Below, piece by piece: positions 1 to 5,492 of a stretch of DNA of 5,492 bases. This DNA comes from Prosthecochloris sp. (GTDB lineage: Bacteria > Bacteroidota > Chlorobiia > Chlorobiales > Chlorobiaceae). Each line of letters opens with the position of its first letter. Position 1 is the first letter of the stretch. Location of the stretch: positions 1 to 5,492 of the forward strand of contig JADMLA020000015.1 in the NCBI GenBank assembly GCA_015482705.2, given 5' to 3'. Under the pieces are notes generated by a model. It had not been told where the DNA came from. It was given only the letters and a program-made list of their open reading frames with translations, and made no database searches. Position numbers and translations under genes: made by a program.

Positions 1-256
1 TGCGGTGTCCATGGTTGACGAGAAGGCGCGCAGCGAACAGGCTGCGATTACCCCTCCTGCAAGCGATTATCACCTTGCGTGTTGCCGGTATTTCCTCCAT
101 TCTTTGCTGGAATCCGCTGAGAGGAATCTCCATGATATCCTGAACATCGAATGACTTTCTGGCAATTTCGTGCGGTGTACGAACGTCGACAAGCAGTGCA
201 CCTTTTTTCATCATTGCATAGGCGTTTTTAGGGCTTACGTCTTTAATCCGGGCCAT
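1..256 (-). CDS. Rhodanese-like domain protein (3' end beyond left edge)
   Basis: This is the first 85 codons of a gene that runs off the left edge. The protein has no signal peptide or membrane segment, so it is probably cytoplasmic. It shows the single-domain rhodanese pattern: an LLVDVRTPHE strand and turn at residues 21-30, then a hydrophobic strand KVIIA at 61-65 leading into the active-site loop CRRGNRS at 66-72. Cys66 would be the persulfide-carrying nucleophile, and the loop matches the Cys-x-x-Gly-x-Arg-Ser form of sulfurtransferases, which move sulfane sulfur from thiosulfate or a protein persulfide to an acceptor. The substrate cannot be read from the sequence. The start at 256 is the first ATG of the frame and fits the usual N-terminus of such domains; only a weak CAGG lies 9 bases before it. 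It is separated from hsdR by 401 bases containing inverted repeats, so it is probably its own transcription unit, unrelated to restriction. Family assignment is firm; specific function is unknown. Confidence 0.85.
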   Translation of the reverse strand, partial: MARIKDVSPKNAYAMMKKGALLVDVRTPHEIARKSFDVQDIMEIPLSGFQQRMEEIPATRKVIIACRRGNRSLFAARLLVNHGHR

Positions 257-294
257 AAATGTATACCTGCGTTTACTTCTTCGGATTCATCAAA

Positions 295-349
295 TACTCG
301 AGTACGTCATTCGTATGCCTTCATACAGGTATGGATATTACGAAATATC
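295..349 (-). promoter_or_regulatory. Cluster of inverted repeats, candidate operator of the rhodanese gene
   Basis: Between 39 and 93 bases upstream of the rhodanese start lie four dyads: the perfect palindrome TACTCGAGTA (295-304), GTATG-N4-CATAC (313-326), CATAC-N2-GTATG (322-333, sharing an arm with the previous one) and GATATT-N4-AATATC (334-349). A further GTATAC sits at 261-266. The motif ATACCTG occurs at 263-269 on the plus strand and again, inverted, at 326-332. Such density of short symmetric sites suggests binding of a dimeric regulator. Which regulator cannot be told from the sequence, and no promoter elements are clear around it. The dyads are observed; the operator role is inferred. 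Confidence 0.3.
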
Positions 350-415
350 GGTTGAAAACAGTCAGTGAAAAGTTGGTTTTGGCCAAAGCAACCCTGTTAT
401 CTCTCCTCCAAAGTC

Positions 416-436
416 ATGCCGGACTTGATCCGGCAT
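416..436. repeat. Short REP-like palindrome
   Basis: The 21 bases form a perfect hairpin: arms ATGCCGGA (416-423) and TCCGGCAT (429-436) around a CTTGA loop. The core with its flanking gtc and cca bases is a type of intergenic palindrome that I recall as dispersed in many copies in various bacterial genomes. Only one copy is in this window, so dispersal here is inferred, not seen. It lies 222 bases past the hsdR stop and could act as a transcript-stabilising or weak terminating hairpin, but neither side carries a T-run. Confidence 0.6.
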
Positions 437-493
437 CCATAGGGACTTTCAGTGAACGATAGATCCTCGGGAAAAACCTGGGAAACAGTTGTT

Positions 494-519
494 GCAACCA
501 TCCCTGTTGGGATGATGGC
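494..519. terminator. Imperfect hairpin, possible terminator downstream of hsdR
   Basis: The arms at 494-504 and 509-519 pair around a 4-base loop, with an uninterrupted 6-bp core (CATCCC/GGGATG). Read on the minus strand, the direction of hsdR transcription, the outer stem extends through one G-U pair and one mismatch, and A-rich sequence precedes it, but no immediate T-run follows. Read on the plus strand the outer stem has two mismatches but is followed by TTTTCATTTT. It starts 139 bases beyond the hsdR stop codon. It may help end the hsd transcript, but it is not a textbook intrinsic terminator in either direction. Confidence 0.28.
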
Positions 520-657
520 TTTTCATTTTGCGGAGAGGGAGGTGATAATTTTGGGATTTAATTGTTTGGTGGTAATGAGATTTAATGTTTTGTAAATCAA
601 GGCATGTGTTGACGATCGATAACGATTTCATCATCTTTTTTTCGATGAGAGCTCTGA

Positions 658-3600
658 CTAAACCTCGCCACCAACTCCCTTAAACTTCTCAACAAAAGCG
701 GCTATCTTTTGGAAAACGCTCTGTTTTTTGGGGAGATATTGCGGGTTTAACGGGCTCATCCTAGGCAGAATGGTATTGAGCTCCGTGCCATTGTCACTGG
801 CAAATTCCCGTTTTAACGAGGTGGAGATATAACGCTTTGCAGTATCTTCATTTAACCCTTCTGAACCGATTAATTCTTCTGCTTCTCGTTTTTGCGCTAC
901 CTGGGCAAAGGTAAAAAAGGCATCGATCACATTGGCTTTGTCACCAATCCGGTCAAGGTCGGTTTGATGAATAAAATCAACGATTAGGCTTTCTTTGGCG
1001 CGGTTACCAAGGCTGGTGCGAATCACCCGGCGTATTTCGTCAACCAAATCTGATTTACTTTTGCTTTTCTTATTGTGCTCGAAAATCAATTCCAGGATAT
1101 AGTCCAGATTGATCTCCTGGGACTTAAGCAGGTCCACTTCAAAAATCACGTCATCCCAATCAATGTCGGCCGAATCTTTTTGATCAGCAGCTTTTTGCTG
1201 ACGCAACCAATCGCGAATGTCGTTGTACGTAGAGCGATAATCCTGAATTTTGCGTTCAGCAGGAATCTCTATTGCCTGCATAACTTGCAAATCTTCATCG
1301 TTTACATAATACAGGGCTTGAAATGTCTCAACCGCTTCAGGATCGGTCATATCAACATTTTGCAAGGCCTTCAGGCTGGTAAATTCATCATAGTTTTGCA
1401 GCACATTCTCAACTCGCAAATATTCGCCAAACAGTTTCACGAAAGCTTTTTTGTCGGACTCCTTCTCCATCTCATCCGGATTGGGGAAGCGCTGCAGTAA
1501 TTCCGTTACTACCTCCATATAACCGCGGCGTGCTTCACCGGTTACCCTATCGGTAAAGCCTTCCATGTACTCTTTGTAGCTTTTCTCCAATACTATGTTT
1601 CGGGTGTTTTTATCACCAAAGAGAGTAATGGCATCGACCGTGGCCTGCTCTAGATTGCGAAAGGTGACAATATTACCGAAGGTCTTGGTCGCATCAAAAA
1701 TTCGGTTGGTGCGAGAATAGGCTTGCAGCAGGCCGTGGTAGCGCAAATTTTTATCGACAAACAAGGTGTTCAGCGTAGGGGCATCAAAGCCGGTCAGAAA
1801 CATCCCCACAACGATCAGCAAGTCGATTTCCTGGCTTTTTACGCGCTTGGCAAGGTCACGGTAGTAGTTTTGAAAGCCGTTTCTATCCACGCCGAAATTG
1901 GTTTTAAACAGCGCGTTGTAGTCTGCAATGGCCGCGGTCAAAAACTCCTTGGCGCTGCTGCTCATGGCGGACACTTCAAAGCTTTCGTCCGGAATGTCGC
2001 CTACGGCATCCTGTTCCTCATTGGTCGCAAACGAGAAGATCGTGGCCACGTTCAGCGGCTTTTCTCTTCCTTCCTGTAACTGTTTGAAGGACTCGTAATA
2101 GAGCTTGGCCGCATCCACGCTGCTCACGGCAAACATGGCATTAAAGCCGTTCGCAGCGGTTTGCAGGCGATGTGTTTTCTGCCGGAAGTTATTCAGGATA
2201 TACTGCGTGACCTCCTTGATGCGGTCAGGGTGCAGCAGGGCCTGTTTGTTTTCCGCAGCATTGAGCTTTTTCTCATCAAGCTCGCTTTCAATCGCCTTAA
2301 ACTTCGGGCGAACATCGTTGTAATCCACTTTGAACTTGAGCACCTTTTCATCACGAATGGCGTCAGTGATGACATACGAATGCAGCTCGCGGCCAAACAC
2401 ACTTGCCGTGGTCTCCGCACCGAGGGCATTTTCCGGAAAGATTGGTGTGCCGGTAAAACCGAACTGATAAAACTTTTTGAACTTTTTCTTCAGGTTTTTC
2501 TGTGCTTCACCAAACTGACTGCGGTGTGCCTCATCAAAAATAAACACAACTTGCTTATCGTAGATCGGCAGGTCGCTTTCACCTTTCATCAGGTTATTGA
2601 GCTTCTGGATGGTAGTCACAATGATCTTATTGTCATCTTTATCCAGATTGCGTTTGAGGCCGGCGGTGCTGTCGGAGCCATTGACGCTGTCCGGCGAAAA
2701 GCGCTGGTATTCTTTCATGGTCTGGTAATCCAGGTCTTTTCGATCGACTACAAAAAACACCTTGTCAATAAACTCCGGCTCAGTAGCCAAACGCGCAGCT
2801 TTAAAACTGGTAAGGGTTTTGCCGGAGCCGGTGGTGTGCCAGATGTAGCCACCGCTTTCGGGTTTGCTCCAGTTTTTTGCTTCATGGGAGCTTTTCACCT
2901 TCCACAACATGCGTTCTGTCGCGGCAATCTGGTATGGACGCATCACCAACAGGGTATCACTGACATCAAATACCGAATAATGCAGCAGCACTTTGAGGAG
3001 GGTGTTTTTCTGGAAAAAGGTGGCAGTGAAATCTTTCAGGTCTTTAATCAGGCTGTTATCAGCCTTCGCCCAGTTCATGGTAAAATCGAAACTGTTTTTG
3101 TTGCGCTGGGTGGTATTGGCGAAATAACGGCTGTCCGTTCCGTTTGAGATGACGAACAGTTGCAGGTATTTGTACAAGGAATGCTCGCTGTTAAAGCTCT
3201 CCTTACTGTAACGGTGCACCTGATTGAAGGCTTCACGAATCGCCACGCCGCGTTTTTTCAGCTCGATCTGTACTAAGGGCAAACCGTTGATCAGGATCGT
3301 CACATCGTAGCGGTTAGCATGGGTGCCAGTTTGTTCAAACTGCCGGATTACCTGACAGGTGTTTCGTGCAATGTTTTTCTTGTCAACAAGATAGATGTTC
3401 TGGATATGCCCGTCATCGAAGACAAAGTCGTGGATATAGTCGTCATGGATTTTACGGGTCTTGTCAATGATGGTGTCACTGGGTTTATCGAGGTAGGTTT
3501 CCACAAAGCGCATCCACTCACCGTCTGAAAACTGCACCTTGTTTAACGTCTGCAGCTGCTCGCGCACGTTGGCCAACATTTTCTCAGGGGTATTCAAATC

Positions 3601-3756
3601 AGGCAGGTATTCATAGCCCTGGTTTTTCAGGTCACGGATAAATTCCCGTTCCAGAGCGTCTTCGCTTTGGTAGCTTTCACAGACCGTCCATTCCCGGTCG
3701 TATTTATCGAGGACGATGAAGTTCTTCGACTCTGCAATGGTTTTGTAATCAGGCAT
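658..3756 (-). CDS. hsdR: Type I restriction enzyme, restriction (motor/nuclease) subunit HsdR, EcoR124I family
   Basis: HsdR binds the HsdM-HsdS methyltransferase, pumps DNA past the complex using ATP, and cuts it at a distance when the target is unmethylated. The protein is 1032 residues with the chosen start, close to EcoR124I (about 1038 from memory). Visible in order: a PD-(D/E)xK nuclease site with Asp151, Glu165 and Lys167, followed by the QxxxY motif Gln179/Tyr183; Lys220; Walker A TGSGKT with Lys313; motif Ia around VVDRKDL (336-342); DEAH at 408-411; motif III FTGTP (434-438); motif V GMFLTGFDAP (651-660); motif VI QAYSRTNR (678-685); then a helical C-terminal part that docks on the methyltransferase in relatives. 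An in-frame ATG 36 bases upstream (3792) would add 12 basic residues, but it has no ribosome binding site. The ATG at 3756 has AGAGG 9 bases before it and gives exactly the EcoR124I numbering I recall for the nuclease residues. The gene overlaps prrC by 8 bases. All catalytic motifs are intact. Confidence 0.97.
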   Translation of the reverse strand: MPDYKTIAESKNFIVLDKYDREWTVCESYQSEDALEREFIRDLKNQGYEYLPDLNTPEKMLANVREQLQTLNKVQFSDGEWMRFVETYLDKPSDTIIDKTRKIHDDYIHDFVFDDGHIQNIYLVDKKNIARNTCQVIRQFEQTGTHANRYDVTILINGLPLVQIELKKRGVAIREAFNQVHRYSKESFNSEHSLYKYLQLFVISNGTDSRYFANTTQRNKNSFDFTMNWAKADNSLIKDLKDFTATFFQKNTLLKVLLHYSVFDVSDTLLVMRPYQIAATERMLWKVKSSHEAKNWSKPESGGYIWHTTGSGKTLTSFKAARLATEPEFIDKVFFVVDRKDLDYQTMKEYQRFSPDSVNGSDSTAGLKRNLDKDDNKIIVTTIQKLNNLMKGESDLPIYDKQVVFIFDEAHRSQFGEAQKNLKKKFKKFYQFGFTGTPIFPENALGAETTASVFGRELHSYVITDAIRDEKVLKFKVDYNDVRPKFKAIESELDEKKLNAAENKQALLHPDRIKEVTQYILNNFRQKTHRLQTAANGFNAMFAVSSVDAAKLYYESFKQLQEGREKPLNVATIFSFATNEEQDAVGDIPDESFEVSAMSSSAKEFLTAAIADYNALFKTNFGVDRNGFQNYYRDLAKRVKSQEIDLLIVVGMFLTGFDAPTLNTLFVDKNLRYHGLLQAYSRTNRIFDATKTFGNIVTFRNLEQATVDAITLFGDKNTRNIVLEKSYKEYMEGFTDRVTGEARRGYMEVVTELLQRFPNPDEMEKESDKKAFVKLFGEYLRVENVLQNYDEFTSLKALQNVDMTDPEAVETFQALYYVNDEDLQVMQAIEIPAERKIQDYRSTYNDIRDWLRQQKAADQKDSADIDWDDVIFEVDLLKSQEINLDYILELIFEHNKKSKSKSDLVDEIRRVIRTSLGNRAKESLIVDFIHQTDLDRIGDKANVIDAFFTFAQVAQKREAEELIGSEGLNEDTAKRYISTSLKREFASDNGTELNTILPRMSPLNPQYLPKKQSVFQKIAAFVEKFKGVGGEV

Positions 3757-4891
3757 GTTGTCCATCCTCTTTCTTCTCTTGCCAATAGCCATAGTTATCG
3801 ATCAAATGCTCAAGCAAGAGCTTGACGGTTTCCTTCTCTTGTGGAATTGGTTCAGCGACCGCCTCGTTCGGCAATGTAGCGTGACTTGTGAATTGAATGA
3901 TGCGGTTGAAGTAAAGCTGCTTATCATCAGGCAACAACTCTGACCATCTGGGATAGCCTAAAAAACTGGCGGTTTTTTCATAAAGGTTACGCAATAGCGT
4001 AAAGTGGTATTTCTGCACCCTTTTCTCAGCAATCGCCTTTTCAAGTATTTGTTTTAAATACAAATGGTAAGAGAAGCTTTTATTGGAGTCGCCTTGCTTT
4101 GCAATTAGTGCGAACGTGCCATCTTCAAAACGCTCCAGAAGAAAACAGACCTTACTGTTCAGTTCATTGTAGAGCACGTTATAAAACAGAGGACTGTGCG
4201 TTGTGATGATAAACTTCAGGCCAGAATCGCTGGACTTGATCAACCCCGCTAAGTTGACCGCCAGCTCTATCAAGTGGTTTTCATCCAGTGAGCTAACCGG
4301 GTCATCAATGAAAACATATTCCAACTGATCAAACTGATTTGATTCCCTGTTATCGGGTTCGGGAATATTGAGAATGGTAATCACCTGATCGAGCAGCGTG
4401 TAGAAAACACTCCAGATAAAATTACTTTCTTCACCTTTGGAGATTTTCAGGTTATCCGGGCGCTCATTTTCACCGTCCTGCAGAAAAAAAGTTACCTCGG
4501 AAAAATCTTCACTGAAATAAGGTGTCAATTTATCATTGGCGTAGTGCTGAAAATACTTAACGATATTTCCATCTTGTCCGAGATCTTTAAGCAGTGTAAG
4601 CAACCAATCAGTATACGAATTGGCCTGAATTTTCAGCTTAGGCTTGGCATCCAACTCTAAATCGTTATCCCAATAGAATAAATCTTCTGTAAACGCGTTG
4701 TAATACAATATCTTATTGCGTGGCAATGGTGCTTTTTCGAGATCACCATTACCATTCCTTTTTGGAGAGATTAGCTGCTTGAACTCTCGAGAAAGGCGCG
4801 TTTTGCCCACACCATTGAATGCGTAGATTAGCTGTACCTTTTTATCGGCATCCTTTAACTGCTGAGCTATTTCCCTTAGTGTCTCACTCAT
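3749..4891 (-). CDS. prrC: PrrC-type anticodon nuclease (tRNA-Lys-cleaving, restriction-linked)
   Basis: PrrC is a latent RNase that associates with type IC restriction enzymes. When a phage inhibitor such as T4 Stp disturbs the complex, PrrC, with nucleotide binding, cuts tRNA-Lys next to the wobble base and blocks translation. The 380-residue protein has an ABC-type ATPase followed by the nuclease domain: Walker A NGVGKT (26-31), signature-like SKGEE (151-155), Walker B and D-loop VFIDDPVSSLD (193-203), and H-switch TTH (230-232). The PrrC-specific GDSNKSFSYHLYLK block lies at 267-280. Arg301, Glu305 and His337 show the same spacing (4 and 32) as the E. coli triad Arg320-Glu324-His356, so the nuclease should be active. 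Asp268 corresponds to E. coli Asp287, linked to anticodon recognition. The 19-residue offset comes from a shorter stretch just before Walker A. The position between hsdS and hsdR matches the E. coli prr locus. The start at 4891 has AGAGG 6 bases upstream and lies one base after the hsdS stop. The larger relative RloC is excluded by length. Confidence 0.95.
   Translation of the reverse strand: MSETLREIAQQLKDADKKVQLIYAFNGVGKTRLSREFKQLISPKRNGNGDLEKAPLPRNKILYYNAFTEDLFYWDNDLELDAKPKLKIQANSYTDWLLTLLKDLGQDGNIVKYFQHYANDKLTPYFSEDFSEVTFFLQDGENERPDNLKISKGEESNFIWSVFYTLLDQVITILNIPEPDNRESNQFDQLEYVFIDDPVSSLDENHLIELAVNLAGLIKSSDSGLKFIITTHSPLFYNVLYNELNSKVCFLLERFEDGTFALIAKQGDSNKSFSYHLYLKQILEKAIAEKRVQKYHFTLLRNLYEKTASFLGYPRWSELLPDDKQLYFNRIIQFTSHATLPNEAVAEPIPQEKETVKLLLEHLIDNYGYWQEKKEDGQHA
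3765..3770 (-). promoter_or_regulatory. Ribosome binding site deciding the hsdR start
   Basis: AGAGGA on the minus strand, inside the last codons of prrC, ends about 9 bases before the ATG at 3756. It directly abuts the in-frame ATG at 3763-3765 and lies downstream of the ATG at 3792, so it can serve only the 3756 start. Ribosomes finishing prrC would pass over it and stop within the 8-base overlap ATGCCTGA, which suits coupled translation. Confidence 0.6.
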
Positions 4892-4892
4892 C

Positions 4893-5492
4893 TTATGCCT
4901 CTGTCTCTGGCTTGGGGAAACTCAGCAGCAAATCGCGGTAATATTCGTACTGCTTCTGTCGCAATGCAATTTCGCGAGGCAAGCCTTCGCTGATGGAATT
5001 AGTTAGTGTATCGAACTTGTCGAGGATGGCGACAATGCGGGCTTGTTCGGCGAGCGATTTTTCGGGGTCGTCAGCAAACGGAATAGGGATATTAAAACTT
5101 TTTATGATACCTGAATTGAGATCACCTCTTGCGCCTTGCCCCAGTCCCTTAAGGTTTTCATAGTTAAAACTCACCCAATGAAAAACATATCGGTATAACG
5201 CTTTTTCGGGATCAACTTCTAAACAACAACAGTGCTGGTTAGTCGTTAAAGGTATTTTATTGATAGCCGACCGTCCTGCTGTCGCTCCCGAAATTGCAAC
5301 AATAACGCAATTTGCAGGAATCCATTTGACCGCCGAATTTTCTAATGCTGAGGGCGTTATCTTAACTTCTGTGTTTTCAATGTCAGAAAACTTGACTTCT
5401 TGTGTTCTTAACCAAGGAATCGTGCCACCATCATAATATTCTGAGTTTCCCGCTGTGGGGGTTCCACCAGAGTATGATTTTATAATTATATC
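4893..5492 (-). CDS. hsdS: Type I restriction-modification DNA specificity subunit HsdS (5' end beyond right edge)
   Basis: The frame is open from the right edge to the TAA at 4893-4895, giving the last 199 residues of an HsdS subunit, which reads the DNA target for both methylation and cleavage. The visible part is the second target recognition domain and the C-terminal conserved region. It begins near the characteristic YSGGTP (fragment residues 7-12), then GGTIPWLRTQEV (22-33), VAISGATAGRSA (65-76) and TTNQHCCCLEV (83-93), and ends with the conserved spacer helix around EQARIVAILDKFDTLTNSI (149-167) and RQKQYEYYRDLLLSFPKPE. Full-length relatives have about 400 residues, so roughly the N-terminal half, with the first recognition domain and central repeats, is missing from the window. 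A GTG at 5174 could be mistaken for a start, but it is an internal valine. The stop lies one base before the prrC start. The DNA half-site cannot be deduced from this sequence alone. Confidence 0.95.
   Translation of the reverse strand, partial: DIIIKSYSGGTPTAGNSEYYDGGTIPWLRTQEVKFSDIENTEVKITPSALENSAVKWIPANCVIVAISGATAGRSAINKIPLTTNQHCCCLEVDPEKALYRYVFHWVSFNYENLKGLGQGARGDLNSGIIKSFNIPIPFADDPEKSLAEQARIVAILDKFDTLTNSISEGLPREIALRQKQYEYYRDLLLSFPKPETEA
4898..4902 (-). promoter_or_regulatory. Ribosome binding site of prrC
   Basis: AGAGG on the minus strand lies inside the last codons of hsdS, 6 bases before the prrC ATG at 4891. Because the hsdS stop codon falls between this site and the ATG, a ribosome ending hsdS sits directly over the prrC start, so prrC output probably follows hsdS output. 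Confidence 0.6.

Larger units (their letters stand above)
257..657. other. Intergenic region between hsdR and the rhodanese gene
   Basis: I find no convincing gene in these 401 bases. Short open frames on both strands lack a ribosome binding site and any family resemblance, and two of them run through palindromes. The half near hsdR (about 541-657) is AT-rich and holds an 8-base direct repeat, GATTTAAT at 555-562 and 579-586. The middle contains two hairpin-forming sequences (416-436 and 494-519). The half near the rhodanese start (about 261-387) is rich in small dyads. The region should therefore hold the end of the hsd transcript and the start of the rhodanese transcript, but no good sigma-70 promoter pair stands out. 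Confidence 0.6.

Noticed and set aside
259..462. Plus-strand 67-codon frame over the rhodanese leader
   Set aside because: Its C-terminal SHAGLDPASIG is simply the translation of the REP-like palindrome, a common source of false small genes, and the rest covers the dyad cluster.
449..634. Minus-strand 61-codon frame starting 23 bases after the hsdR stop
   Set aside because: The position fits a further operon gene, but there is no ribosome binding site (only an A-run before the start). The peptide is featureless and the frame reads through the hairpin at 494-519.
631..657. Possible intrinsic terminator immediately after hsdR
   Set aside because: The only pairing is TCATC/GATGA around an A-rich loop on the minus strand. 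The stem is too short and AT-rich, and no T-run follows in the direction of transcription.
257..657. Attachment site or insertion-sequence remnants marking an island edge
   Set aside because: No tRNA fragment, integrase or transposase coding, or long terminal repeat pair is visible in the window.
1075..2079. Plus-strand open frames of 141 and 118 codons (1075-1500 and 1723-2079)
   Set aside because: Both are antisense to conserved hsdR sequence and show no family resemblance.
2161..3147. Plus-strand open frame of 328 codons antisense to hsdR
   Set aside because: It lies wholly opposite hsdR, whose motifs are unmistakable. The translation has no recognisable domain, and I saw no ribosome binding site; it is a shadow of hsdR codon usage.
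4893..5174. A separate 93-residue gene starting at GTG 5174
   Set aside because: The frame stays open to the right edge and the upstream residues form the HsdS recognition domain, so the GTG is an internal valine codon.

Overview
The window shows the distal part of a type IC (EcoR124I/EcoprrI-like) restriction-modification operon on the minus strand, with an anticodon-nuclease gene between its specificity and restriction genes. A rhodanese gene follows it. In transcription order (right to left) the genes are: the 3' part of hsdS (4893-5492, entering from the right edge), a complete prrC (3749-4891), a complete hsdR (658-3756), a 401-base gap with no convincing gene (257-657), and the 5' part of a single-domain rhodanese-like gene (1-256, running off the left edge). 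All four genes are on the minus strand.

The order hsdS-prrC-hsdR is that of the E. coli prr locus (prrA/hsdM, prrB/hsdS, prrC, prrD/hsdR), so hsdM is expected just beyond the right edge. By known biology, HsdM, HsdS and HsdR form the methylating and DNA-cleaving complex. PrrC is held silent by that complex and is released when a phage inhibits restriction; it then cuts tRNA-Lys in the anticodon loop and stops phage protein synthesis. All the catalytic motifs I could check, in HsdR (nuclease and helicase) and PrrC (ATPase and RNase triad), are present, so both enzymes look functional. The genes are very tightly packed: one base separates hsdS from prrC, and prrC overlaps hsdR by 8 bases, each downstream start having its own AGAGG-type ribosome binding site.

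The gap at 257-657 holds a short dispersed-repeat-type palindrome, an imperfect hairpin that may help end the hsd transcript, and a dense cluster of small inverted repeats upstream of the rhodanese gene that resembles an operator region. The organism cannot be named from this sequence. The hsd/prr proteins are very close to those known from Gammaproteobacteria, but such loci move between lineages, so a Gram-negative host is only a likely guess. I see no undescribed system: the main point of interest is an apparently intact, known but sporadic, second-line tRNA-cleaving defence nested in a type I restriction operon.
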